Below, piece after piece: positions 1-8,372 of a stretch of 64,000 bases of DNA; within the stretch, counting starts at the first letter, position 1, and every line of letters starts with the position of its first letter. The stretch spans positions 1 through 64,000 of the IMG/VR virus record IMGVR_UViG_3300020178_000825. The stretch is one strand, 5' to 3'. This DNA is from a virus. The notes under the pieces were generated by a model. It saw only the letters and a program-made list of their open reading frames with translations, was not told the DNA's origin and did not search any database. The position numbers were made by a program, and so were the translations under genes.

Positions 1-1063
1 TAACTTCAGAATCAATTGCTGAACGATTGGTTTGGGATGCTGTCCAAATAGGAATACCCAATTCACCACTAATACCTCTCAACTCAATGTAAACACCACC
101 TTGCTCACCATAGGTTGAATCGGATTTATTAGTGTGAGATAATAACAAATCAGCATAATCAATAATTATCAAATCAGGTTTATTTCCTGCTGCTGTCATC
201 TTCTCAATATGGGATTCTAATTTTTTAGCAGATATACCTTTTGGTGGGAAATACTTAATAAGAAGTTTTCCACTCAATCTATTGATTTTCTCTTTTACTT
301 CTTCTTTCTTATCTTTCACATCTGCTGATGGGATTTGTGTAAATACAGTATCGTATCTCTGTCCCACATAATGTTCTGATAATTCCAAAGAGTAATGTAC
401 TACATTTAATCCTCTCTTAACAGCTGCTGCTCCGATTGCACATAGTACCCAAGTTTTACCAACACCAGAAGGTGCTACTGCTACTCCTAATTCGCCAGGT
501 CCCAAACCACCATCCATCAATTCATTAATACAATCCCAACCAGTTGGAACTGTACTTCTATCAACTTCGTTAGTTCTTTCTTCAAAATCTAAAAGGTAAT
601 CGTGTCCCATATCTGAATCCACTCCTACCTTCATTGCTTTATCTACTAAATCTTTGATTCTATCATAGTTACCAGCTTTTAGTAAATCAACTGAACTAAC
701 AATAGCTTGTTTTAGGTTTTGGTTGATGCAAAATGAAGAAAACTCTTTCTTTACATAATCCAAATCAGAATCACCAACTTTGGTAAAAACTAATTTTAAT
801 TGCTCTACTACACTTTTCTGAAACCCTCTATCATCTAACTTCGAAACTTCGGATTTAAAAACGTCTAATGTTGGAGATTTCTTAAATTCATCGTAATATG
901 AAACAATCTCCTCTGCTATCCATTTATTAGCCTCAGCTTCAAAAAACTTTGGATGTATAATCTCACTAAGAGTATCCAATAAACGAACATCCGTAATCAA
1001 AGAAGAAAGTACCTTCGTTTGAAAGGATTGTCCGTATTTTGAAAGAGTATCTATATTTTGCAT
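1..1063 (-). CDS. Replicative DNA helicase, DnaB/gp41-like (3' end cut by window edge)
   Basis: The frame starts at an ATG (1061-1063) and is still open at position 1, so only the first 354 codons are present. By family it should form the hexameric helicase that unwinds DNA at the phage fork. I see a P-loop (APSGVGKT, about residue 200), preceded by a glycine-rich stretch around GGLGPGELG, and a Walker B segment LIIIDYADLLLS near residue 300. Further on is SQTNR, which fits the DnaB C-terminal RecA fold. The N-terminal 170 residues are helical and poorly conserved, as in T4 gp41. It is the last gene of the replication block in the direction of transcription and has its own host-type promoter at 1089-1119. 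The missing C-terminal part prevents a check of the arginine finger. Confidence 0.88.
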   Translation of the reverse strand, partial: MQNIDTLSKYGQSFQTKVLSSLITDVRLLDTLSEIIHPKFFEAEANKWIAEEIVSYYDEFKKSPTLDVFKSEVSKLDDRGFQKSVVEQLKLVFTKVGDSDLDYVKKEFSSFCINQNLKQAIVSSVDLLKAGNYDRIKDLVDKAMKVGVDSDMGHDYLLDFEERTNEVDRSTVPTGWDCINELMDGGLGPGELGVAVAPSGVGKTWVLCAIGAAAVKRGLNVVHYSLELSEHYVGQRYDTVFTQIPSADVKDKKEEVKEKINRLSGKLLIKYFPPKGISAKKLESHIEKMTAAGNKPDLIIIDYADLLLSHTNKSDSTYGEQGGVYIELRGISGELGIPIWTASQTNRSAIDSEV

Positions 1064-1088
1064 TTACCTATAACCTAATTTGATTTCA

Positions 1089-1119
1089 CAAATATAAGAA
1101 AAATTTGTGATATATCAAA
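1089..1119 (-). promoter_or_regulatory. Bacteroidota-type promoter before the helicase gene
   Basis: On the minus strand there is TTTG (1116-1119), a 19-nt spacer and TATATTTG (1089-1096). This is an exact match to the Bacteroidota vegetative consensus TTTG / TAnnTTTG. It lies in the 57-nt gap between the exonuclease stop and the helicase ATG, leaving a leader of roughly 20 nt. Confidence 0.82.
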
Positions 1120-1120
1120 A

Positions 1121-2167
1121 TTATTTTGTAATAATATTTTGAAAGGTTGAATGTAACCAATCATTTATATCTCTCCAATTTTGGAGAATTTTGTATTTTT
1201 GTCCAACTCTAAGAAAATCTAATTTCTTAAATTCAACATCATCTTCATTAAATCTATCTAAGATTTTTAACTTCTGATTTGTTGGGATATGGGGTTCATC
1301 TAACTCCATTAACCTCTTATTCATAAGAAGTTGGTCTTTTGCTTTTAAGATATCATCATATAATTTGATTTTACCTTGCTTATCTTCACACAATTGGAAG
1401 AACTCCTCATGTGTTATCAATCTATCCTCAGAAAGTTCAGGAAACCTCTTTAAAAGAGTTTTAATACCACATCCTTTGATGCCTGGTATGTTATCTGATT
1501 TATCACCATCCAATGTTCTATATAATAAAAGATTCTCAGGCCAAATTCCATACTCATCAAACACCATCTGTCTATCGTATAATTTCTTTTTAGTAGGTGA
1601 AAATACTTTTACTTTATCAGAAACTAACTGAAGAAAATCTTTATCAGTTGAAACAATAACAACTTCATTACCTAAATCCGATTCATTGTGTTTAGTTAGA
1701 TATGCTATTGTATCATCTGCTTCAATTCCATCATAAATCATAGTCTGAACAGGTAGATAATCTAAAATATCATTTAACCAAATGAATTGTTGTTTCATAG
1801 ATAATCTTTCCTCTTCCTCATCCATCATACCTTGATATTGACGGTTTACTCTAAATCGGTTCTTTTCTCTACCAGCTTTATATCCTTCGTGGATTTTCTT
1901 TCTGGATTGAGAACCATCTTTACCATCAAAGGTTACGATACATCGGGTTGGATTAAATTCTCTAATTTGGTATCCAATAGATTTGAGGGAGCCAATCACC
2001 CCACCCGTATGGTCACCATCCTCATTCATTGTGGGGTTGGTTGTCCAACTTCGGATGAAGGTGTTTAGTCCATCAATAATCAGAACTCTACTATTTCTCT
2101 CACGAAGGTGATTCGTTTCTCGTTCCTGCTCAACTTCGTTTAGAATGTTTTTATAGAGGTCTTTCAT
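1121..2167 (-). CDS. 5'-3' exonuclease (Pol I N-terminal / T4 RNase H-type)
   Basis: This 348-aa protein belongs to the PIN-like 5' nuclease family that removes RNA primers and flaps. Metal-binding acidic motifs appear in the family order: VLIIDGLNTF (Asp32), the EADDTIAYL motif, STDKDFLQL, and the helix-three-turn-helix region GDKSDNIPGIKGCGIKT. Members act on Okazaki fragments beside the polymerase. The start ATG overlaps the TAA stop of the upstream 81-aa gene by one base (TAATG), indicating translational coupling. It lies between the recombinase and the helicase. The family is clear; I did not assign a T4 gene symbol because the protein resembles the Pol I domain as much as T4 Rnh. Confidence 0.9.
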   Translation of the reverse strand: MKDLYKNILNEVEQERETNHLRERNSRVLIIDGLNTFIRSWTTNPTMNEDGDHTGGVIGSLKSIGYQIREFNPTRCIVTFDGKDGSQSRKKIHEGYKAGREKNRFRVNRQYQGMMDEEEERLSMKQQFIWLNDILDYLPVQTMIYDGIEADDTIAYLTKHNESDLGNEVVIVSTDKDFLQLVSDKVKVFSPTKKKLYDRQMVFDEYGIWPENLLLYRTLDGDKSDNIPGIKGCGIKTLLKRFPELSEDRLITHEEFFQLCEDKQGKIKLYDDILKAKDQLLMNKRLMELDEPHIPTNQKLKILDRFNEDDVEFKKLDFLRVGQKYKILQNWRDINDWLHSTFQNIITK

Positions 2168-2412
2168 TATGTAGTTGTTGTTGAATCAGAAAAATAATTG
2201 TGAATACCTTCACCGAAATAATTATCGATAGTTTGTAATCTATCTTCTGCATCACATAGTTTGGATAATGCCTCTTCTGCGTTTTTATAAAAATCCTCAG
2301 TTGAGTGGTCTCCAATACCCACTGCTTTGTTCTCCAACAACTCCAAAGTAAGGAGTGCTTTAGCTCTATCTGCTTTCGCAGATGCTTGTAACATTTCTTT
2401 TAATTTACTCAT
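2167..2412 (-). CDS. Hypothetical small helical protein
   Basis: This 81-aa protein lies between the recombinase (17-nt gap) and the exonuclease (1-base overlap), so it is almost certainly co-transcribed with them. The sequence is predicted to be helical (KEMLQASAKADRAKALLTLELLENKA) and ends in a short Ser/Thr tail. I recognise no family. Its position suggests an accessory role in replication or recombination, which is inference only. Confidence 0.7.
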   Translation of the reverse strand: MSKLKEMLQASAKADRAKALLTLELLENKAVGIGDHSTEDFYKNAEEALSKLCDAEDRLQTIDNYFGEGIHNYFSDSTTTT

Positions 2413-2428
2413 AACTTATTATTACTTT

Positions 2429-3547
2429 TTATTCTACCACCTCAGCTCCCTCAGTATCTAACTCATGTGCTTCGATATCTTTAGAATCTGATTTGTATTG
2501 TAAGATAGTTGCTTCGCAAATCTTTTTGTAGATTTGTTCTTTAACATCTTCTCTTTCTTCCATCAAATCAATGAAATCTTTGGATTGGAATTTAATTTCC
2601 TCTCCAGTTTCCGTATCAATGTAAGTGTACCATGCACCAGCCTGCTTCACCAACTTATTTTCCTTCATTACTCCTAACCAAGAACCGAAGTTATCGATTC
2701 CTCTATCAAAGAATATTTCGAAATCAGCTGCTCGAAGTGGTGGTCCCATTCGGTTTTTGATAACCTGACATCTAACTTTCATACCAATGGTTTTATCTTG
2801 CCCATTGACTTTTTGTTTGATTTGTCCCATATTCTTCAAACGAAGTCTAACTGATGCATGGAATGCAAGAGCTTTTCCTCCAGAAGTAGTCCACGGGTCA
2901 CCAAACATAGCGTTCATTTTCTGTCTTAATTGATTAGTGAATACTAAGGTGATTTTTTGCCTACCAATTAAATTGGTAATTTTTCTCATCGCCTTTGAGA
3001 TAATAATAGCTTTATCAGTAGCGTATCCATCTTTACCATAATCAGCTGCCAACTCATTCTTAGTTGAAGCTGCAGCAACTGAATCTACTACGATTGTTAC
3101 TAACTTATCCTTTTGTGTGGTTCTTACCTTTTCAATGATTGTTTCAGTAAATTCGAAAATTTGTTCTACTGAATCAGCTGATACATAAAGTAGTTTTGCT
3201 ACATCTACACCAATTGCTTCTAAGAATTCTCTACTTACCGCAGTTTCAGTATCAATTAGAACCGCAACACCACCTTGCCTTTGTGTTTCAGCAAGGAGGT
3301 GTGCAGATACTAATGATTTTCCACTTTGTTCTAAACCAGTTACTTCGGTAATTCTACCAACAGGAAGTCCACCATAAGGGCGATTCGAAATGGCAACATC
3401 TAACATAGCACAGCCAGTTGATATCCATCCATCCACATTTGTGGGTGCATCATCCTCTCCTAAGAAGAAGGCAACCTTCTGGTCTTTGTTTGTTTTGTTT
3501 AGCTCGGAAGCTAGTTCCGCCGCTAAGTCCATTTCTTTTTTTGCCAT
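2429..3547 (-). CDS. uvsX: RecA/UvsX-type recombinase
   Basis: This 372-aa strand-exchange ATPase is expected to coat single-stranded DNA for recombination-dependent replication and repair. It has Walker A GLEQSGKS (residues 71-78), Walker B LVTIVVDSVAA (Asp155), and the RecA L1/L2-side motif TNQLRQKMNAMFG followed by TTSGGKALAFHASVRL. It also has the core segment VIKNRMGPPLRAADFEI. These motifs are closer to bacterial RecA (MFG..TT.GG.AL.F..SVRL) than to T4 UvsX, so the symbol describes its role in this block rather than orthology. The C-terminus is acidic, as in RecA. It follows the SSB gene with a 10-nt gap and precedes the 81-aa gene. Confidence 0.92.
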   Translation of the reverse strand: MAKKEMDLAAELASELNKTNKDQKVAFFLGEDDAPTNVDGWISTGCAMLDVAISNRPYGGLPVGRITEVTGLEQSGKSLVSAHLLAETQRQGGVAVLIDTETAVSREFLEAIGVDVAKLLYVSADSVEQIFEFTETIIEKVRTTQKDKLVTIVVDSVAAASTKNELAADYGKDGYATDKAIIISKAMRKITNLIGRQKITLVFTNQLRQKMNAMFGDPWTTSGGKALAFHASVRLRLKNMGQIKQKVNGQDKTIGMKVRCQVIKNRMGPPLRAADFEIFFDRGIDNFGSWLGVMKENKLVKQAGAWYTYIDTETGEEIKFQSKDFIDLMEEREDVKEQIYKKICEATILQYKSDSKDIEAHELDTEGAEVVE

Positions 3548-3557
3548 TTAGTGTAAA

Positions 3558-4382
3558 TTATCCGTTAAATAAATCATCAAATGCTGATGCAACATCATCC
3601 ATTTTCTTTTTCTCTTCAGTAGTTACCTCATTTGAAGGTGCTGCAGCTGGTGCCGTAGTAGCTTCAGTTTTAGGTGCTGATGGAGTTGATAGAGTTTGTT
3701 GAGAAACACTCTCTTCACCTTCTTCAGCAGTTGGATTTAACCAACCTTCTAATACTGATTTTAATTCATCATAAGATAACTCTGAATAGATATCAGTAAT
3801 GTTACTTTGAGATTCCATAAAGTTTTGGATGTTAGTATCACCCTCTGCCAATGGAGTTACATTTGGTTTAACACGGATAGTAGTTACAGGATAAGAAGTT
3901 CCTGCATCTTCAGCTGATACATACTCAATAGTAATATCTCTACCATTATTAGGGTCAGTAATATCACCATAGTCTGGGTCAGCAATGTAACCTAAGATTT
4001 CCTGATAAACAGTTTTGCCGAATCCCCAAAACTTAACACCTTCTGATTCCTCTCCTCTTACGAGTACAGGTACAAAAGTTCTTAATTTTGGCTCCATTTT
4101 CTTCGCTGCTTTCCAATCTTCTTTATCACCCATTCTTTTCAACTTTTCAGCAAACTCAACGATTGGGTCTGGTCTACCAAATGAACTTGGAGACAAGTAC
4201 GTTTTGTTGTTGATGTTGTAATGGAAGAATAGTTCAATGAAAGGATTTTCAGGAGAAAATTTGTAAGGAACGATTCTGACTTGATGTTTACCCGGTGTGG
4301 GTTTCCACAGATTTGATGTTCTGTTTGAAGTGTTTTGTAGTTTGTTCAGTCTACCTCTGATTGCGCTTAAATCTAGTGCCAT
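3558..4382 (-). CDS. Single-stranded DNA-binding protein, gp32-like
   Basis: This 274-aa protein matches the T4 gp32 layout. It has a basic N-terminal stretch (LSAIRGRLNKLQN), an OB-type core with aromatic residues (GKHQVRIVPYKF, FFHYNINNKTYL, KFWGFGKTVYQEI), a Pro/Ala/Thr-rich linker and an acidic C-terminal tail (DDVASAFDDLFNG). In gp32 that tail contacts replication partners. The protein has no cysteine at all, so the zinc site of T4 gp32 is missing. It lies directly upstream of the recombinase. It has the richest upstream region of the window: two tandem host-type promoters, one late-type motif and a leader hairpin. That fits a gene needed early and late in large amounts. Confidence 0.85.
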   Translation of the reverse strand: MALDLSAIRGRLNKLQNTSNRTSNLWKPTPGKHQVRIVPYKFSPENPFIELFFHYNINNKTYLSPSSFGRPDPIVEFAEKLKRMGDKEDWKAAKKMEPKLRTFVPVLVRGEESEGVKFWGFGKTVYQEILGYIADPDYGDITDPNNGRDITIEYVSAEDAGTSYPVTTIRVKPNVTPLAEGDTNIQNFMESQSNITDIYSELSYDELKSVLEGWLNPTAEEGEESVSQQTLSTPSAPKTEATTAPAAAPSNEVTTEEKKKMDDVASAFDDLFNG

Positions 4383-4447
4383 AATTTTTAAATTTTAAAG
4401 TTTTAATTGTTTTATTGGTTTTATTATGGTGTCTTTCCTACACCTTA
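4383..4447 (-). promoter_or_regulatory. SSB mRNA leader with small hairpin and A/U-rich tract
   Basis: In the sense direction the leader has a 5-bp hairpin, GGTGT/ACACC (4440-4444 with 4428-4432, 7-nt loop). A 45-nt tract with only four C and no G then runs to the ATG. In T4, gp32 represses its own mRNA by binding such an unstructured A/U-rich stretch beyond a folded 5' element. The resemblance is suggestive only, because the hairpin is short. Confidence 0.35.
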
Positions 4448-4456
4448 TATAAATAT
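4448..4456 (-). promoter_or_regulatory. Late-type motif ATATTTATA upstream of SSB
   Basis: The sense strand reads ATATTTATA, 66 nt before the SSB ATG, with no TTTG at -33 spacing. The same 9-mer stands before the tail and lysis operons, so it is read here as a second, late-phase promoter for SSB. Confidence 0.5.
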
Positions 4457-4499
4457 CAAAATACCTGGTTTTAAGTGGAATTTTGAAGATATATTTATA

Positions 4500-4531
4500 C
4501 AAATATACGAAAAGTTTTTAACAATTCCAAA
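4500..4531 (-). promoter_or_regulatory. Bacteroidota-type promoter, SSB-proximal
   Basis: TTTG (4528-4531), a 20-nt spacer and TATATTTG (4500-4507) on the minus strand exactly match the Bacteroidota consensus. It is the nearer of two tandem promoters before the SSB gene. Confidence 0.8.
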
Positions 4532-4578
4532 TCTTTTTTAATTTTTTTTGAAATGTTAATTTTCCTCATTTGTTGATA

Positions 4579-4610
4579 CAAATATAAGGAATTATTTTGA
4601 GATTACCAAA
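4579..4610 (-). promoter_or_regulatory. Bacteroidota-type promoter, SSB-distal
   Basis: TTTG (4607-4610), a 20-nt spacer and TATATTTG (4579-4586) on the minus strand. It is 79 nt upstream of the proximal copy with the same spacing, giving a tandem pair that drives SSB, recombinase and exonuclease. The 243-nt gap 4383-4625 holds both promoters, the late motif and the leader, with no sign of a gene. Confidence 0.8.
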
Positions 4611-4625
4611 TTTATTTTGATTTTT

Positions 4626-4859
4626 TTATAGCTCTAGTATAATTTCACCATTAATGGTGTGTATATTAAACCGATGATTAGGAGTTTTTAACATTCTATC
4701 ATAGTCTAAAGCAGAATCCCATTCTCTGAGTCCATCCTCCATAACCTTATCAATATCAGATATTTCTAACATTAATCGGTTATCCAATGATTGAAGTGCT
4801 ATGTGTTCTGGTTCACCAGCTAAACCAGTGTTTACCAATCTATATACTATACTTGCCAT
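4626..4859 (-). CDS. Hypothetical 77-aa protein downstream of endolysin
   Basis: This is a small acidic protein without membrane segments or a recognised family. It starts one base after the endolysin stop, so it belongs to the lysis operon that begins at the late-type motif 6213-6221. A holin or spanin would be expected in such a place. However, the sequence (IVYRLVNTGLAGEPEHIAL, later EWDSALDYDRML) has no hydrophobic helix, signal peptide or lipobox, so I do not propose either. Confidence 0.65.
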   Translation of the reverse strand: MASIVYRLVNTGLAGEPEHIALQSLDNRLMLEISDIDKVMEDGLREWDSALDYDRMLKTPNHRFNIHTINGEIILEL

Positions 4860-4860
4860 T

Positions 4861-5772
4861 TTACAAAGATACTAGCATATCCAACAACTCTTGTTGTGGG
4901 AACAAATCAAATTTATCTTTACGAGTATTAGTGTGAGTCCACACACCTTTTACTTTACCATAGTAAGCATCTTCATTGAACTCAAATGCAGCTGCACCTT
5001 TTTCTTTGATTAAAGCAGGTAATCCAGCTCTGATATCAATTCCATCCCTTTCTCCAATAAACTTCATCCACTTTTCTAATTGTTCGATTTGTTTATCAGA
5101 ATATCTATGCCAAGTTTTGTGTCCTCTAAATTCTTCTTTTAGAGTTACAATTTGTGAATCTGCTACTTGAGTACCAGCATAAGTTTTTCCATCTACTACA
5201 TATCCAAAGTTACAAATTTCAATACCTACTGAATGCACGTGCATATGTTGTGAACCATTTTTACCTAAGTGCCATGCGTAGTTACCTTCTGGGAAACATT
5301 GTAGTAATTCACCATCGTATTTATCATCGTTTCCTTTTACCGATGGTCCACCCATTACCCATTCAGTTGCAATAGTACCATTATCCATATCCCAATACTC
5401 AACACACTTATAAGGATTATGCCATCCAGCGGTGTGGTGTAAGAAAAGATATTCGTAGTTTACAGGTCCATGTTTGTACTCATCTTCGGGCATAAAGTAT
5501 TCTACATACTCTAAATCACCCTTAGTTACTTTATTCTTTGAATAGATATCTGGTGCATCTGATTCTTCTTGTCCAGTTGCATCAGTATCGTTTAATCCCA
5601 TTGCTGCCCAAGTTCCTTTTCCAACTAAACCATCGGCAGTTAATCCATTTAAGGATTGAAAATCTTTTACGGCTTGTTCCGTACCTTTTCCGAAGATTCC
5701 ATCAGCACCAAGACCTAAGAATTCTTGAACTGCTTTTACATCTTCACCTCTTGAACCTACTTTTAATAGCAT
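4861..5772 (-). CDS. Endolysin: peptidoglycan-binding domain plus N-acetylmuramoyl-L-alanine amidase
   Basis: This 303-aa lysis enzyme should cut the amide bond between MurNAc and L-Ala in the cell wall. Residues 1-60 are a PG_binding_1 domain (VGSRGEDVKAVQEFLG, then DGIFGKGTEQAVKDFQ, and DGLVGKGTW). After a linker comes an Amidase_2 (T7 lysozyme-like) domain: HHTAG (His112/113), AWHLG (His168), a likely catalytic or structural Glu in VGIEICNFG (Glu185), and GVWTHTNTRKDKFD (His280, Asp289) as the third zinc-ligand region. An N-terminal wall-binding domain is uncommon in simple Gram-negative phage lysozymes but is known from large phages. There is no signal peptide, so a holin encoded elsewhere is expected. 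Confidence 0.93.
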   Translation of the reverse strand: MLLKVGSRGEDVKAVQEFLGLGADGIFGKGTEQAVKDFQSLNGLTADGLVGKGTWAAMGLNDTDATGQEESDAPDIYSKNKVTKGDLEYVEYFMPEDEYKHGPVNYEYLFLHHTAGWHNPYKCVEYWDMDNGTIATEWVMGGPSVKGNDDKYDGELLQCFPEGNYAWHLGKNGSQHMHVHSVGIEICNFGYVVDGKTYAGTQVADSQIVTLKEEFRGHKTWHRYSDKQIEQLEKWMKFIGERDGIDIRAGLPALIKEKGAAAFEFNEDAYYGKVKGVWTHTNTRKDKFDLFPQQELLDMLVSL

Positions 5773-5782
5773 ATTTTTTATT

Positions 5783-6184
5783 TTAGTTTTGATTAAATTC
5801 TATAACCTCAAAGATACGAGTCTGAATACGTTTCGTACCCTCAGTATTTGTAAGTATTATTGAATTTCTAAATTTTTGCCAATCTATTACGAATGTCTTA
5901 TCCAATACCCCACCATTTTCTTCTCTCACTAATTGATTTAGTGCGTTGATGGTGTATAGAGTATTTGATTCTTTTTTTCTGTGTATTAGTATTGTATCTT
6001 CTAAAGGTTGTGGTGGTTTGAACTCCGTATTAATATTATAGGTAACGTAAAGTTCATCTAAGTTTGATTTATTCTGTAAAATATAGATATAGTTATACAC
6101 TATCACATAAGTTTCTCTGATATCTTGCAGAGTCTTTTGTAACCCATCCTTTGAAGTAAATGTACACAATAATTGTGTTTTCAT
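5783..6184 (-). CDS. Hypothetical 133-aa protein, first gene of lysis operon
   Basis: The first gene behind the late-type motif at 6213-6221 (29 nt from the ATG), 10 nt ahead of the endolysin gene. It is a soluble-looking protein with aromatic-rich beta segments (YVIVYNYIYILQN, then ELYVTYNINTEF) and no membrane helix. I recognise no family. Confidence 0.65.
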   Translation of the reverse strand: MKTQLLCTFTSKDGLQKTLQDIRETYVIVYNYIYILQNKSNLDELYVTYNINTEFKPPQPLEDTILIHRKKESNTLYTINALNQLVREENGGVLDKTFVIDWQKFRNSIILTNTEGTKRIQTRIFEVIEFNQN

Positions 6185-6212
6185 ATATTTTTTTCTCTAT
6201 TAATCAATCACC

Positions 6213-6221
6213 TATAAATAT
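6213..6221 (-). promoter_or_regulatory. Late-type motif ATATTTATA before lysis operon
   Basis: The sense strand reads GATATTTATAG, 29 nt upstream of the 133-aa gene start, with no -33 TTTG. Spacing and sequence match the motifs before the tail genes. Confidence 0.6.
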
Positions 6222-6246
6222 CAGATTATTTTTTTGGGGGTAATTA

Positions 6247-8343
6247 TTATCCCTTTGAATCAAAGCATTGTTGCATTTCCCTACTCCAACCATATACAGA
6301 GTTCAATCTTCCCAAAATACCATTCTTAGAACGCTGTCTTTTTTCCATAATTGGAATTCGTTTACCTTTTTTAGAAATAGCGTAAACTAACTTTTTAGAA
6401 CCAGTTACACCACCACTCTTTCCTTCAACTTCTTCAGCAGTTCCCACTTCAAAGTGAGAGATGAAATCATTCTCATCTTCAATATTTGCACAACCTTTTA
6501 ACTCCTCTGGTCCGATTGGTACACCACCATTATTTACCTCAAACATACCATCATACTTAAATACACCGTTATCGGCGTTGATTGCGGTAAAGTGTCCTTT
6601 TTCCCAAATATTTTGAGCTTCTATATAAGTACCCAATCCGATTGATTTACCATCAATTTCAATTTGATGTTGAGTATCTAACTCATCAATCATTTGTTCT
6701 TGAATTTCAATAGTTTCTCTTCTGATTTTATCAATTTCTTGTAATACATCCGGTCCACCAAAGTTAGTGTTTAAATCATTAATTAACTTTTGGTCGTTCT
6801 TTGGAAGTGATTCTTCAGATTTACCCCAACTCTCATCCGAACACCAATTGATATAAGCTTCCACCATTTGTTCATCATTTGGTTCGGTTACACCTTCAGG
6901 TAAGTAATCAGATACTCTTTTTCTTGGTTCACCATCTTTTGGTGGTAACAATAAATTTGGATTTGAGAATCTTTTTTGAACTTGAGATTTCCAATATTTC
7001 TCTGGGTCTGCTCCAGCCGATGCGTTCTTTAGGAGATTTACCGCTTGTGATGATTGGATTGTATTCCCAATACCCTCTTTTAAGAATTTAGCAGGAGTTG
7101 ATGTTACATCATTCAATTTGTTTTCAGTTTCTTCAACTCTTCTACCATATGCACTTCTAGTTGTTTTTATAGTTTTTGCTTGCTCTGGTGTTAGTTTTTT
7201 ATCTGATACTAATTTGTCTATACTTTTTTCACCTTGCTCTATTTCTGCCCCAAATGTAGACTGTGCAATCAATGCAGCGGTTGAATCTTTATCAGAATGG
7301 AATAACAAAGTAACTACACCATTACTATTGTTAACAATTACAGTTCCAGTATCAGATGGATTTTCTCCACCACCAGATGTAGCAATCAATTCCAATGCTT
7401 CCTCTTTTGATATTGGATTTCCTCGTTGGTCAACAATACCATTAGAATTTTCTACAACACCACCCATTGCTTTTAATCCTTTAGTATCACCAAAGAAGTT
7501 TAAAGTTTTGGTATTCTCCCATCCCAATCGTTCATTTGCTATTTCAACTTTTTTAGCTTTTCTTTTAGCTGAACGAACTGCTATTAATCTTTTTGAAATC
7601 AACTCATTTGAATCACCACTACCCTCATATTCTTTTGTATCATTAGAAGTAATTCTACCTGGTCTATTTTTTGATTTATTATTTTGTTGAGCTAACTCAC
7701 CACCAGCTTCTAATTGGACTAAGTGATTATATGCTTGTTCTTCAGTTGCATTTGGATTATTTAAAAAGAATTCAGAAACTTTACAACTCATAATTTCATT
7801 ATACATAGAACCAGCATTACCTGGAGCTGCTCCAGCTTTGAATCCATTTTGAATGAAATCACTTTGAGTTTTTGTATTTTCTTCTGAAATTTTATCTAAT
7901 TTATTTTCTTCGGTTGGTTTATCTTCTTCTTTATCTATATCGGGTGCATCATAATTTTGTTGAAAGATTTTTGATTTTGATTCTTCACCACCTTCTCCAT
8001 CTTCACCATTACCAATCTGAACATACTTACCAGTTTCAGTTTTGCTAAATTTAGGACCTGTAAATCCGTCTGGATTTGATTGCCATTTTTGGTAATCTCC
8101 AGATTTTACATAAGCAGGTGGTTGTCCACCAATACCTTTGTATTTTTTATCTTCATCAGATTTTGTTTCGGCTTCAAAAAGGGTTTGGAATAATTCACCT
8201 TTAATTTCCGATAATCCCAACTCATCCAATACTTCAGATAAGATAGTAAGGTGTTCTGATTTTTTCAGGTCTACAATACCTCCTTCCGTTCTATACGAAA
8301 CTTCCGTTAATAAATCGTTTATAAATTCTTTAAAGTAATTCAT
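6247..8343 (-). CDS. Hypothetical 698-aa protein, probable virion or late protein
   Basis: A long hydrophilic protein that I cannot assign. The first 60 residues form a helical segment (FKEFINDLLTEVSYR, then LTILSEVLDELGLSEIKG). Residues 70-170 are low-complexity and acidic (GEDGEGGEESK). The rest is mixed, with a basic helical patch (LIAVRSAKRKAKKVEIANERLGW), a beta segment GTVIVNNSNGVVTLLFHSDKDST, and coiled-coil-like stretches. It has its own late-type motif 21 nt upstream, abutting the polymerase stop codon. Late expression and size suggest a virion-associated or injected protein; this is inference. I found no catalytic motif that I could defend. Confidence 0.75.
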   Translation of the reverse strand: MNYFKEFINDLLTEVSYRTEGGIVDLKKSEHLTILSEVLDELGLSEIKGELFQTLFEAETKSDEDKKYKGIGGQPPAYVKSGDYQKWQSNPDGFTGPKFSKTETGKYVQIGNGEDGEGGEESKSKIFQQNYDAPDIDKEEDKPTEENKLDKISEENTKTQSDFIQNGFKAGAAPGNAGSMYNEIMSCKVSEFFLNNPNATEEQAYNHLVQLEAGGELAQQNNKSKNRPGRITSNDTKEYEGSGDSNELISKRLIAVRSAKRKAKKVEIANERLGWENTKTLNFFGDTKGLKAMGGVVENSNGIVDQRGNPISKEEALELIATSGGGENPSDTGTVIVNNSNGVVTLLFHSDKDSTAALIAQSTFGAEIEQGEKSIDKLVSDKKLTPEQAKTIKTTRSAYGRRVEETENKLNDVTSTPAKFLKEGIGNTIQSSQAVNLLKNASAGADPEKYWKSQVQKRFSNPNLLLPPKDGEPRKRVSDYLPEGVTEPNDEQMVEAYINWCSDESWGKSEESLPKNDQKLINDLNTNFGGPDVLQEIDKIRRETIEIQEQMIDELDTQHQIEIDGKSIGLGTYIEAQNIWEKGHFTAINADNGVFKYDGMFEVNNGGVPIGPEELKGCANIEDENDFISHFEVGTAEEVEGKSGGVTGSKKLVYAISKKGKRIPIMEKRQRSKNGILGRLNSVYGWSREMQQCFDSKG

Positions 8344-8363
8344 ACTTAAATCTTCCTATATCA

Positions 8364-8372
8364 TATAAATAT
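8364..8372 (-). promoter_or_regulatory. Late-type motif ATATTTATA before the 698-aa gene
   Basis: Sense AATATTTATAT, 21 nt from the ATG at 8343 and immediately after the polymerase stop codon. No TTTG at -33 spacing. Confidence 0.58.

Noticed and set aside
1121-2167. Exonuclease plus the separate polymerase gene considered as a split Pol I
   Set aside because: The two genes are 6 kb apart in different operons with complete domain starts; separate 5' nuclease genes are common in phages.
4626-4859. 77-aa gene next to the endolysin considered as a holin or spanin
   Set aside because: It has no hydrophobic helix, signal peptide or lipobox.
6187-6202. A/T-rich segment and C5-A7 run before the lysis operon considered as terminator of the 698-aa gene
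   Set aside because: I could not find a paired stem; only the late-type motif in the gap is supported.
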